Below are positions 46,691 to 58,367 of a stretch of 64,000 nt of DNA, piece by piece (position 1 is the stretch's first letter; every line of letters begins with the position of its first letter). The translations under genes and the position numbers were made by a program. This DNA is from Candidatus Chlamydia sanziniae. Its GTDB lineage: Bacteria; Chlamydiota; Chlamydiia; Chlamydiales; Chlamydiaceae. The DNA lies in the NCBI RefSeq assembly GCF_001653975.1, contig NZ_CP014639.1, forward strand, positions 558,001 through 622,000. Reading direction: 5' to 3'. Below the pieces are notes generated by a model. That model did no database searches. It was not told the origin of the DNA and worked only from the letters and a program-made list of their open reading frames with translations.

Positions 46691-47655
46691 GCTGCTAAAT
46701 TCTTAGAAGACGTTAAATAGCATTGCAGTGCTTCAAGTGTTACTTCATGAATTTTTTTACTTCCTGAAGCAAGAATTATCGGATGATTTTCTAAGCTAAG
46801 TTTCTCTTTATTATAATTTAAGGAGGCTCCAAACACATCTGTAACTTGTCCTCCAGATTCTTCCACAAGAAATGCTCCGGGAATGTGATCCCAAATACGG
46901 GCTTGCCCATGGGTAAAGGGATAACGAATAAAAAAATCTACAGCCCCTTCAGCAACTAAAGCATATTTATATTGGCTTTCTACACGATGAGGACGTGGTT
47001 GATCAGGTAACCCAAGGCTAAAAAGACGCGTTGCATGATGTTGTTGGTTGCGTGCTGCTAACGATGCCTCACAGAATTTTCCTGTACGCACTTTCTCTGT
47101 ATAAACAACACGATGCCTGCGTTGTGTAGCATCTGAAATAAACATGCCAAGATCTTTACCTGCCGAATAAATCTTAAACGTTTGATGATAAGACGGACAA
47201 GCCATCACAGTTAAGACAGGCTGATATTGGTATATTAAGGATAAAGCAATGGCAAAATAACGATTTTTAATAAACCCTGCCGTACCATCAATAGGATCTG
47301 CAAGCCAAAACAATGACGTGGAATCTGGCCTAAATTCTAGAGTACGTATTATATCATTAGTCGAAGCACTTGGATCCAATCGGTGAACAAATTTTAAAAT
47401 CTCGGGAACTTTCTCCCAATCTTCATCAAGAATTATCTCCTCACCAATAAAAGGAATATTTGGAAAAGCAGCACAGAGTTGCTTTTGAAGATAATACTGA
47501 ATGCCGTAATCTGGAGGAGTTACAAAGGAGCCATCAGGTTTTGTCCAAGTAGGTACTAGGGAGTGTTGATTTCGGTAATTGATAAGTTCATTGATAATTT
47601 TCAGAACAATAGATTCGGCGACGTTTTGGTAGTTAGGAAGGTGCGCCCGTATCAT
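46678..47655 (-). CDS. cysQ: CysQ-like 3'(2'),5'-bisphosphate nucleotidase
   Basis: The 325-residue protein belongs to the inositol-monophosphatase-like, metal-dependent phosphatase family. It has GEE near 72, the metal-binding DPIDGTAGFI near 120, and a C-terminal ARIWDHIPGAFLVEESGGQVTDVFG with the conserved WD. The KPDGSFVTPPDYGIQ opening matches nucleotidases such as yeast Hal2 rather than inositol phosphatase. The usual substrate is 3'-phosphoadenosine 5'-phosphate from sulfate metabolism or from ACP holo-synthase; chlamydiae lack sulfate assimilation as far as known, so the ACP-derived nucleotide is the likelier substrate (inference). Confidence 0.88.
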   Translation of the reverse strand: MIRAHLPNYQNVAESIVLKIINELINYRNQHSLVPTWTKPDGSFVTPPDYGIQYYLQKQLCAAFPNIPFIGEEIILDEDWEKVPEILKFVHRLDPSASTNDIIRTLEFRPDSTSLFWLADPIDGTAGFIKNRYFAIALSLIYQYQPVLTVMACPSYHQTFKIYSAGKDLGMFISDATQRRHRVVYTEKVRTGKFCEASLAARNQQHHATRLFSLGLPDQPRPHRVESQYKYALVAEGAVDFFIRYPFTHGQARIWDHIPGAFLVEESGGQVTDVFGASLNYNKEKLSLENHPIILASGSKKIHEVTLEALQCYLTSSKNLAAHET

Positions 47656-47781
47656 GATTTTTCCAGAAATATATAGATAAGGATATTATCAAAAATTAAG
47701 ATTATATTAAACTCACGCGAAGTAGCTCTATTGAGGTTTAGGTAGTAGTGTTATGCTGTTAACCGAAATGCAAGGAAACTT

Positions 47782-48555
47782 ATGATAAAAGGGTTATGGC
47801 AGACTACTTATAAGCGTATTTGTGCATTTTTAATAAGCACGTTGCTTAAATTACGCTATCGCCTCCGAGTTGAAGGTATGCAAGCACTCCATCTTAATCC
47901 TAAACAAGGTTGCTTATTTCTGTCCAATCATATGGCAAAAATTGACCCTGTCATTTTGGAAGTGCTCTTTTGGAACAATTTTCATCTGCGTCCTCTCGCT
48001 GGTGATTACCTATTTGACGACCCTATAATTCGTTGGTTTCTCCATATTGTGCAGGCTATTCCTGTACCTCAAATTATCCCGGGGAAAAACACAGATGAAA
48101 CTCTAGAGCGTGTAGATCGCTATTATAAAAACGTGGTCTCTGTTTTGAATACAGGAGGAAGCGTTCTTTTGTATCCCTCAGGGAGGCTATCAAAAACTGG
48201 TAAGGAAAATATTCTTAATCAGAATTCTGCTTATACGCTATTACATAAAGCCAAACAGTGTAATGTAGTTTTAGTGAGAATCTCAGGCTTGTGGGGAAGC
48301 GCTTTTTCTTGCTATAAGAAAAAAACATCACCAGCATTAGTGCGTGTATACAAAGAAAGTCTGTTTGCTTTATTACGTTGTGGGTTGTTTTTTATGCCCA
48401 AGCGATTTGTCAAAATTACTGTATGTCAAGTTGATCATAGTTTTTTGCAGCAGTTTCCTGCTAAGCAAGACCTAAATGCTTTCTTGTCTTCTTGGTTTAA
48501 TCAAGACCAAGAGGATTTCCCTATAGAAGTTCCTTATACAATAAACAAGAGCTAG
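47782..48555 (+). CDS. plsC: PlsC-type 1-acylglycerol-3-phosphate acyltransferase
   Basis: PlsC enzymes transfer an acyl chain to lysophosphatidic acid in phospholipid synthesis. The 257-residue protein has the acyltransferase motif NHMAKID (H and D four apart) near 54-60, a second motif with LYPSGRLSKTGKE near 132-144, and hydrophobic segments near 10-25 and 190-205. The usual FPEGTR motif is changed to YPSGRL. AAGGAAA stands seven bases before the ATG. It is tightly followed by aas and then the bioF-like gene, as a likely operon for acyl metabolism. It may act on a lipid other than lysophosphatidate. Confidence 0.85.
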   Translation: MIKGLWQTTYKRICAFLISTLLKLRYRLRVEGMQALHLNPKQGCLFLSNHMAKIDPVILEVLFWNNFHLRPLAGDYLFDDPIIRWFLHIVQAIPVPQIIPGKNTDETLERVDRYYKNVVSVLNTGGSVLLYPSGRLSKTGKENILNQNSAYTLLHKAKQCNVVLVRISGLWGSAFSCYKKKTSPALVRVYKESLFALLRCGLFFMPKRFVKITVCQVDHSFLQQFPAKQDLNAFLSSWFNQDQEDFPIEVPYTINKS

Positions 48556-48557
48556 AT

Positions 48558-50177
48558 ATGCACAATCGATGGAATAAACCAATCAAGGAAGCACGTAAAT
48601 TAAAGTTGCAGTCAGGATCTACAATTATAGAAAATTTTTTAATTGTATGTTCTGAATATAACTCAGAGATCGCTTGTTTTGATGAGTATCTAGGTGCACT
48701 ATCTTATAGCGATATGCTTAAAGCTATCATCGCGATCGCAATCAAAAGTTCGGACTTCCCAGAATCTCAAATCGGGGTGATGATGCCAGCTTCTGCAGGA
48801 GCTTATATTGCATATTTTGGACTATTACTGGCAGGTAAAATTCCTGTAATGATTAATTGGACTCAAGGTGTCAGAGAGCTGCGCTTGTGCGTAGAGAACG
48901 CTAAGGTGAACAGAGTCTTGTCTTCATCACAGTTTGTTGAGCATCTTAGTCGTACTCATGGACCCGTAGATTATCCTTTTAATTTTATCTACATGGAAGA
49001 AGTCCGTCCTCATCTTTCTTGGTGGGATAAATGTCGTATAGGCTTATATTCGAAGCTCCCACCTTCCTGGTTATTAAGAATTTTTGGGATTAAACATCTA
49101 CAGGGTAACGATATCGCGGTCATCCTATTTACTTCAGGAACAGAAAAATCTCCTAAGGGAGTTCCTCTTACTCACAAGAACCTGATAGCAAACCAAGAAG
49201 CCTATATGGAATTTTTTAATCCAACGCAAGAAGATGTTATGCTTGGGTTCTTGCCCCCTTTTCATGCTTATGGTTTTAATTGCTGTGGCCTCTTTCCTCT
49301 TCTTGTCGGTCTTCCTATTGTTTTTGTTGCCAATCCTCTAAATCCTAAAAAATCCGTGGAATTTATAGAAACTAAAGAAGTCACTTTTTTAGGAAGCACT
49401 CCTGTTTTTTTTGATTATATTTTGAAGACTGCGAAAAAAGAAGGCGCTTCTCTAAATTCATTGCGTCTTGTTGTCATAGGGGGTGATGCGTTCAAAGACA
49501 GTCTCTATAAAGAGATAAAACACCTCTACCCTCACATCAGCTTGTGGCAGGGTTATGGGGCCACAGAATGTTCTCCAGTTATTACAATCACCGCACCAGA
49601 TAGCTCTAGAGACCAAAAGTGCGTAGGAATGCCCATCAGCGGCATCGAAATATTGATTCTCTCCGAAGAAACCCGCACACCGCTTCCCTTAGGACAACAG
49701 GGGTTAATCGTGGTCCGAGGGAGTTCAGTATTCTCAGGCTATCTCAATGATACTACACAACAGGGGTTTATCTCCCTTGGAAGAGAACAATGGTATGTTA
49801 CAGGAGATATAGGATACATTGATCCACACGGAGATTTATTCTTGGAAGGGAGGTTAAGCCGATTCGTAAAGATAGGAGGTGAAATGATAAGTTTAGAGGC
49901 TGTGGAGGACATATTACGGCAAGGGTTTGGTGAATCCCCAGGCCAAGAACAGACTTCTTTTATTGTCTGTCCAGTTCCTAAAAATAAGGTACAGCTTTGT
50001 TTGTTCACGACATTTTCTACAACACTTCATGAAGTAAATGATATCTTAAAAAATGCTGAAACCAGTAAAATAGTAAAAGTATCTTACATACACCAAGTTA
50101 AAAGTATTCCTCTTCTCGGTGTTGGGAAGCCTAATTATGCTTCTTTAAATGCTTTAGCCGCTTCGCTATTCGCATAA
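48558..50177 (+). CDS. aas: Acyl-ACP synthetase / AMP-forming acyl-CoA ligase family
   Basis: The 539-residue protein is an AMP-binding adenylate-forming enzyme: P-loop-like LFTSGTEKSPKGVPLTHKNL near 191-210, the YGATECSPVIT stretch near 335, WYVTGDIGYIDPHGDLFLEGR near 415 and the hinge GRLSRFVKIGGEMI. These enzymes activate fatty acids to acyl-adenylate and pass them to ACP or CoA. Chlamydial Aas is known to recycle host fatty acids onto ACP. Here the acyltransferase is a separate gene, plsC, two bases upstream, whereas E. coli Aas fuses both. The enzyme lets scavenged acyl chains enter phospholipids. Confidence 0.92.
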   Translation: MHNRWNKPIKEARKLKLQSGSTIIENFLIVCSEYNSEIACFDEYLGALSYSDMLKAIIAIAIKSSDFPESQIGVMMPASAGAYIAYFGLLLAGKIPVMINWTQGVRELRLCVENAKVNRVLSSSQFVEHLSRTHGPVDYPFNFIYMEEVRPHLSWWDKCRIGLYSKLPPSWLLRIFGIKHLQGNDIAVILFTSGTEKSPKGVPLTHKNLIANQEAYMEFFNPTQEDVMLGFLPPFHAYGFNCCGLFPLLVGLPIVFVANPLNPKKSVEFIETKEVTFLGSTPVFFDYILKTAKKEGASLNSLRLVVIGGDAFKDSLYKEIKHLYPHISLWQGYGATECSPVITITAPDSSRDQKCVGMPISGIEILILSEETRTPLPLGQQGLIVVRGSSVFSGYLNDTTQQGFISLGREQWYVTGDIGYIDPHGDLFLEGRLSRFVKIGGEMISLEAVEDILRQGFGESPGQEQTSFIVCPVPKNKVQLCLFTTFSTTLHEVNDILKNAETSKIVKVSYIHQVKSIPLLGVGKPNYASLNALAASLFA

Positions 50178-50211
50178 TAATAAAGGAGTTCTCTTAAAGA
50201 ACTAACGTATT

Positions 50212-51345
50212 GTGAGTGTGTGGGGAGAGAAGTTTTTGATTACTTGCGATCCTATAGATTTTGTAACGAATGATTTTCTAGGTTTTGCCCGTTCTTCAAC
50301 GCTTTGTTATGAAGTAAGTAGGCGTTATCATGTCTATTGTCAGGAGTTTCCGAATGAAAAACTAGGCATGTGTGGTTCACGTCTTATGGTTGGGACTTCT
50401 CAGATTCTAGAAGACTTAGAACATAAAATAGCTGAATTTCATGGAGCTGCTAGCGCTTTTTTTGCGGGCAGTGGATATATAGCAAATCTTGGGCTGTGTT
50501 ACCATCTCTCTCTGAGTAGCGATATTCTGCTCTGGGATGAAGAAATCCATATGTCGGTGCAGAAAAGCTTATGCGTAATTTCAGGACAGCATGAATCTTT
50601 TCGTCATAATGACTTAAACCATTTAGAGCAGCTTCTTCAGACCTATAGAGCGTCCTCTTCGGGAAGAATCTTTATCTTTATCTGTTCAGTATACTCTTTT
50701 ACAGGGTCCTTAGCTCCTTTAAGTGAAATTATGGGATTAGCTTCAAAATATAACGCTCATTTGGTTGTAGATGAAGCTCATGCTATAGGCATTTTTGGCA
50801 ATCAAGGAAGAGGGTTATGTCACCAGTGGGGTTACGAACACTTTTACGCTGTATTGGTAACTTATGGGAAAGCTATGGGAGCTATGGGAGCTGCATTGAT
50901 GACGTCACCAGAAGTTAAAAAAGACCTCATGCATAATTCTCCCCCCCTCCGCTACTCCACATTGGTGTCCCCTCATACATTAATTACTGTCGGTGTAGCT
51001 TATGATTTTTTAGAATCTGAAGGAAAGAAAGCTCGACAGCAGGTGTTCAATCTACAAAAATACTTTGCTGCACATTATCCTGCGCAAGCTCTTGGTTGTG
51101 TGCAGCCTATATTTATAGGAACTCACCTGAATAACGCTATTGCGACTTTAGAAGCTGCAAACCTTAACGTGGGCGTTGTTGCTTTTTTTACCCCCCCTTT
51201 TTTGCGCGTAAACCTTCATGCTTATAACACTATTGATGAAGTGAATTGCTTGATACAAATTCTCAATAGGTATTTAGAAAAAGGTTGTGATCGGGTCTAC
51301 GTCGATCATGAATTTCACTTTTGGCGAAAGCTTTGCAAGAAGTAA
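50212..51345 (+). CDS. bioF: BioF-like 8-amino-7-oxononanoate synthase family enzyme
   Basis: The 377-residue protein is an alpha-oxoamine synthase of the PLP fold-type I family: GSRLMVGTSQILEDLEHKIA near 55, an FFAGSGYIANLG stretch, the PLP-binding DEAHAIGIFGNQGRG with Asp187, and Schiff-base lysine Lys220 in VTYGKAMGAMGA. Family members condense an amino acid with an acyl thioester: BioF makes a biotin precursor, others make keto-sphingoid bases or aminoacetone. Starts with GTG at 50212. No other biotin genes are near; the neighbours are acyl-ACP and lipid genes. So a lipid-like product is possible. Its end overlaps priA by 72 bases. Confidence 0.8.
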   Translation: MSVWGEKFLITCDPIDFVTNDFLGFARSSTLCYEVSRRYHVYCQEFPNEKLGMCGSRLMVGTSQILEDLEHKIAEFHGAASAFFAGSGYIANLGLCYHLSLSSDILLWDEEIHMSVQKSLCVISGQHESFRHNDLNHLEQLLQTYRASSSGRIFIFICSVYSFTGSLAPLSEIMGLASKYNAHLVVDEAHAIGIFGNQGRGLCHQWGYEHFYAVLVTYGKAMGAMGAALMTSPEVKKDLMHNSPPLRYSTLVSPHTLITVGVAYDFLESEGKKARQQVFNLQKYFAAHYPAQALGCVQPIFIGTHLNNAIATLEAANLNVGVVAFFTPPFLRVNLHAYNTIDEVNCLIQILNRYLEKGCDRVYVDHEFHFWRKLCKK

Positions 51346-53523
51346 TGCTTCGTGAAGCTTTTTATTCACAGGAAGTACTTGTTTGCTTTTAATCAAAAAT
51401 TGATAACGAAAAACATCTTTAATTTTAAAATGTCCACAAGGGGTAACCTGCATAAGATGGGTAGTATTTTCTAGCAGCGTTCTTAAAAGCATATGAACAC
51501 GCTTTGCTTCACACCACGTATGCTTTGGGCATTTACCAATGAAAATACAACGCACAAGACGAGTGAAAGGAGGATAGTCACATAACGCTCTCCCAGGAAT
51601 TTCTTGTTCGTAAAAAATCACATAATTTTGTTGTATAGCACAACGAATCGTCGCGTGGTCAGGAAGAAAGGATTGAATAAGAATCTCTCCAGGCAAATGA
51701 CTACGCCCTGATCTTCCTGCTACTTGAGTGATTAGCTGAAAGACTTGCTCAGAAGCACGGAAATCAGGAATATATAATCCCGAATCGCCATTGAGAATTG
51801 CAGCGAGTGTGACTCCAGGAAAGTGCATGCCTTTGGCAATCATCTGAGTGCCAATGAGAAGATCAGCTTTTCCAGTCGCAAATTGTTTTAATAAAGATTC
51901 GTGACTGCCTTTAATTTTTGTTGTGTCCGAATCAATACGTACTATACGCATCTGAGGGAATATTTGATGTAATACTTTCTCTATTTTTTCTGTTCCTGAA
52001 CCACGGTATTGTAATGTCATGGTCCCCAAACATTGAGGACAAGACTTGGGAAGATTTTTAGGTGACGAATTACAAAGATGACAAAGGAGAACGTTTGCAT
52101 ATTTGTGAAAAGTAAGCACCATATCACAGTGAGAGCACTTTAATGTGTGTTTACACGAAGCACAAGAAACACTAGTGTGATAGCCTCGGCGGTTAAAGAA
52201 AATCAAAGTTTGTTCTCCGGCCTCAAGACGCTGTTCTATTTTTTTTAAAACTAATTGAGAAAAGAGAATTTTCTTCTTAGATTTTTCTCTTTCTAAATTC
52301 ATATTGATTAGGGAAACCTTGGGAAGATGAATAGCCACAGCTCGAGAAGATAAGATCAAGAGTGTATATTTTCCTGATAGCGCGTTAGTATAGCTTTCTA
52401 AGCTAGGCGTAGCACTTCCAAGGACAACAGTAGCATCAGAGAGTTTTCCTCGCATCACAGCAACATCACGAGCGTGGTAACACGGAGAACTTTCCGTTTG
52501 CTTATAGGCAGAATCATGCTCTTCATCTACAATAATAAGGCCAAGGTTCTTCATAGGGCAAAATAATGCTGAACGTGGTCCTATGAGAATACGAATGGTC
52601 CCTTTAGCAGCTTCGCGCCATACACGACTTTTATCGCTATCACTAAGCTTATGGTGAAGAACTCCCACTGCTTTCCCAAAACGTGCTTTAAATAATGTCA
52701 AGGTTTGAATAGTCAATGTAATTTCGGGAACTAAAAGAATAGCACTTTTCCCTTGACTATGTGCTTTGCTAATCGTACGTAAATAGACTTCAGTTTTCCC
52801 ACTTCCTGTGATTCCAAAGAGTAGATGAGTATGAAATTGAGATGCCGCCAAAGATTCAGTAACCTTATCAATAGCACTTTGTTGTTCAGGATGTAATATA
52901 GTGTGATCTGAGAGAAAAAAAGAAAGTTTGTCTTCTTGGATTTCTAATTTTGAGGCATCTATGATTTCCAAAACACCAAGTTTGTTTAAAGAGGTAATTG
53001 GAGATTGGGAAACTTTGGCGTGCTCCATAAGTACAGAGAGACGAGGAGGAGAAGAACAGTTGAGCAAAGTTGTTAATACCGATGCTTGGCCAGGATGGTC
53101 TTTTTTCAACTGTTGCACTAGCTCACGAATTTTGGCTTTGCTCTGCTTTAAAAGAACCCGGTAGTGTTGCTTTGGTTGAATTGTGTTTGAAGAAACATCA
53201 GGGAGAAACAGCCGCAAAGTTTTTCCTAAAGGAGCAAAATAATAGCGGCTCATCCAAAACATCAAGTCTAGAAGGTCTTTTGAGAGTGTGACTTCAGAAT
53301 CAAGGACTCCTAAAATGGGTAGGACATATTTACAAGCTGTAGAGGTCTTTACCTTATGAATAACCCCAATCTTTTTTGTCCCCCGAAGAAATATGATAAT
53401 GCCAGTGCCTCGAGTAATAAATTCAAAATCTTTAGGAATCCCATAATCGAGGGTCTTGTTAATATTAGAAGCGACTATGACTTCTGCGTATAAGCGAAAG
53501 GTAGACGGTTCAGTATGGCCCAT
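51274..53523 (-). CDS. priA: Primosomal helicase PriA
   Basis: PriA restarts stalled replication forks by 3'-to-5' helicase action and loading of the primosome. The 749-residue protein has a DNA-binding N-terminal domain with YGIPKDFEF, a helicase core with Walker A GITGSGKTEVYLR near 236, DEEHDSAYK near 332, the zinc site with four Cys-x2-Cys pairs near 450-500, and QVAGRSGRS near 615. All parts are present (E. coli 732). Its 3' end overlaps bioF by 72 bases, and its start overlaps the upstream gene's end by 49 bases, an unusually compact layout. The ATG at 53523 has no clear ribosome site; coupling to the upstream gene is likely. Confidence 0.95.
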   Translation of the reverse strand: MGHTEPSTFRLYAEVIVASNINKTLDYGIPKDFEFITRGTGIIIFLRGTKKIGVIHKVKTSTACKYVLPILGVLDSEVTLSKDLLDLMFWMSRYYFAPLGKTLRLFLPDVSSNTIQPKQHYRVLLKQSKAKIRELVQQLKKDHPGQASVLTTLLNCSSPPRLSVLMEHAKVSQSPITSLNKLGVLEIIDASKLEIQEDKLSFFLSDHTILHPEQQSAIDKVTESLAASQFHTHLLFGITGSGKTEVYLRTISKAHSQGKSAILLVPEITLTIQTLTLFKARFGKAVGVLHHKLSDSDKSRVWREAAKGTIRILIGPRSALFCPMKNLGLIIVDEEHDSAYKQTESSPCYHARDVAVMRGKLSDATVVLGSATPSLESYTNALSGKYTLLILSSRAVAIHLPKVSLINMNLEREKSKKKILFSQLVLKKIEQRLEAGEQTLIFFNRRGYHTSVSCASCKHTLKCSHCDMVLTFHKYANVLLCHLCNSSPKNLPKSCPQCLGTMTLQYRGSGTEKIEKVLHQIFPQMRIVRIDSDTTKIKGSHESLLKQFATGKADLLIGTQMIAKGMHFPGVTLAAILNGDSGLYIPDFRASEQVFQLITQVAGRSGRSHLPGEILIQSFLPDHATIRCAIQQNYVIFYEQEIPGRALCDYPPFTRLVRCIFIGKCPKHTWCEAKRVHMLLRTLLENTTHLMQVTPCGHFKIKDVFRYQFLIKSKQVLPVNKKLHEALLLAKLSPKVKFMIDVDPITTFF

Positions 53524-54155
53524 AAGTCTCGTTTTAACTGCATATCCTGTTCATACTGTAGGGAAGAATAGAGAGGAAGAAGAGTACTGCCATTGTATAT
53601 GAGAGATTGATGATAACATGCATTAGGAAATTTATAACGAATCGCGCTTAAAGGAGCTAGACCTAAAAAAAGATGGGTAGAATTGAAAATACATGTTTGA
53701 GTGTGCATCAAAATAAGATGTGTAGGAAATAGTTGTTGGGTAAGAATCTTCGCCAATCTATTAAAGAAAAGTATTTCATTATCGCTATCTTCATTTACAA
53801 AAATCCCACAAGGAATTTTTGGAAGCTCAGAAAGAATTCTATTGGTTAATGAAGGATATTTTTCCTTTAAAATTTGCTCACGAGAGATGTCAGGATGTAG
53901 GGGAATACATTCCCAAAAAGAAGATCGAGGCTTTTCATAGGAAGAAGGAGGTGATACGACGCATTCTACAACGGAAGACTTGGGAATCGTAGATTTCGTA
54001 ATCGGTAGAACTGTAGGAGAAGTCTTTGAAACAGGCAGAAGTGTTTGTTTGGGTACGTGCAAGGATTGTAAATGTGAAAGAGTCGGATAGATTGGTTCAA
54101 AATAACGCTCCATAATTTGACGAAGCATAGTTAAATAAGTCGAAGGATCTGTCAT
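53475..54155 (-). CDS. Hypothetical chlamydial protein (CT779-like)
   Basis: The 226-residue protein is not recognised in any family. It has a Pro/Ser/Thr-rich middle (about residues 40-85), then a mixed alpha/beta part with hydrophobic strands such as CGIFVNEDSDNEILFFNRLAK near 118 and LILMHTQTCIFNSTHLFLGLAPL near 152. No signal peptide or membrane helix is clear. It overlaps the priA start by 49 bases in another frame, so the two genes are probably translated from one message. Position matches CT779. Function is unknown; the link to PriA is only by place. Confidence 0.75.
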   Translation of the reverse strand: MTDPSTYLTMLRQIMERYFEPIYPTLSHLQSLHVPKQTLLPVSKTSPTVLPITKSTIPKSSVVECVVSPPSSYEKPRSSFWECIPLHPDISREQILKEKYPSLTNRILSELPKIPCGIFVNEDSDNEILFFNRLAKILTQQLFPTHLILMHTQTCIFNSTHLFLGLAPLSAIRYKFPNACYHQSLIYNGSTLLPLYSSLQYEQDMQLKRDLWAILNRLPFAYTQKS

Positions 54156-54279
54156 TTTGAATCAATTTGTTCCTATTTCCCCCTAAGGGAATCATGAAAA
54201 AGAATTTCTATTCTTATTTTATCGCAAATAAGATAATGGTACTACCATGTTTGTAGAACTCATACCATAAGGATAAAAT

Positions 54280-54777
54280 ATGAAACTTTGGTTACAAGGA
54301 TGTGTTATTTCTGCTTGTTTATTGTTAACATTGCCCTGCTGCGCAGCTCGAAAACGTTCGAATCACATAAGTCCTGAAAAGCAAGTTATTGCATCGACAG
54401 CTCTAAATTGGGAAGATTATTCAGAAGCTATGCAACAATCTAACAAAGATGGAAAGCCTATCTGTTTATTCTTCACAGGATCCGATTGGTGTATGTGGTG
54501 CATAAAAATGCAGGAGAAACTTTTAAATACTCCACAATTTTCACTTTTTGCTTACAAACATCTTCATATCGTAGAAATCGATTTCCCACAAAAAAAAGGA
54601 CACCAAAATGAAGAGCAAAAACAAAAGAATCGTGAATTAAAAAATCAATATGGCGTTTCCGGATTTCCTGAATTGGTTTTCATCAATGGCAGCGGTAAAG
54701 AGCTTGGGAGGATGCATTATGAAGAATTAGATCCTGCTACGTATGTAAATAAAATTCGGATGACTCTTAATCTATAG
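54280..54777 (+). CDS. dsbH: Periplasmic thioredoxin-fold oxidoreductase DsbH
   Basis: DsbH is a chlamydial periplasmic thiol reductase, described as keeping envelope proteins reduced. The 165-residue protein has a signal peptide (about residues 1-22), then a thioredoxin fold with active site WCMWC: Cys71 and Cys74 in FTGSDWCMWCIKMQ, and cis-proline context VSGFPELVFING near 127. An all-Cys-x2-Cys site with Met-Trp between is characteristic. Outside, CC at 20-21 could support lipid modification, but the lipobox is not canonical. It lies upstream of lysS on the same strand with about 200 bases between. It is a likely partner of the cysteine-rich outer envelope proteins. Confidence 0.9.
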   Translation: MKLWLQGCVISACLLLTLPCCAARKRSNHISPEKQVIASTALNWEDYSEAMQQSNKDGKPICLFFTGSDWCMWCIKMQEKLLNTPQFSLFAYKHLHIVEIDFPQKKGHQNEEQKQKNRELKNQYGVSGFPELVFINGSGKELGRMHYEELDPATYVNKIRMTLNL

Positions 54778-54885
54778 GCTATATAAAGATCCTCAAGTTC
54801 TTTTTTAGAAGAAATGATTTTTCTTTTTTACTATTTTTGCGAAAATCTTTTTAGTTTCTTAGTCCTTGCGACTCACAGGTACACT

Positions 54886-54922
54886 TAGGAACAGTTGTCC
54901 TATTACCCAGAAACTGGAGGAC
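54886..54922 (+). promoter_or_regulatory. Two mutually exclusive hairpins in the lysS leader
   Basis: TAGGA (54886) pairs with TCCTA (54898); alternatively GTCCT (54897) pairs with AGGAC (54918), enclosing CCAG-AAA-CTGG (54907). The two folds share the TCCT segment and cannot form together. They end about 55 bases before the lysS ATG. No T run follows, so attenuation by termination is not shown. Confidence 0.35.
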
Positions 54923-54964
54923 TTGTGTTATTATGAAAGCGGGAAGTCTTTAAAAGAAACGTAG

Positions 54965-57973
<3,009 letters not shown>

Positions 57974-58290
57974 GAAATAACTCTATGAACGAACTTGTTC
58001 TTTATATTTTATCGAAAAAGGATTACTTAAAGTTTAACTTGTTCGTCATGCTAACAGAACAATTTTTCTAGAGCTACGGTTTTTGCTCTTAAGGACTGTA
58101 ATGTAGGACTTAAAAAGTTTATTTATACACTAACAAAAAAATAAAACTGCATAAATATTCTTCGAAATTCATATTTATTCAAGCAATATAAGCTATGCTA
58201 TTTTTAGTTGAGAAGTTCAACATTTTTAAGTAGTGTTTTTTATTTCGTTTTAATAAAAAAAAGACTATACAGCAAGAGTCGCTAGAAAGG

Positions 58291-58350
58291 TGTTCTCGAG
58301 GCACATCGGGCCTAGCCCTAAATAGAACAAGTTACGTCCTAGTGTTAGGA
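58291..58350 (+). promoter_or_regulatory. Hairpin-rich leader of the single-cysteine thioredoxin-like gene
   Basis: TGTTCT (58291) pairs with AGAACA (58324) around an inner GGGC-CTA-GCCC (58308-58318), followed by TCCTA (58337) with TAGGA (58346). The 3' hairpin abuts a very strong ribosome site at 58352-58362. The remaining part of the 394-base gap (57974-58290) is AT-rich and shows no coding frame; a TATACA at 58266 might be a -10 box. Confidence 0.4.
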
Positions 58351-58367
58351 GAAGGAGGAGGTACCCC

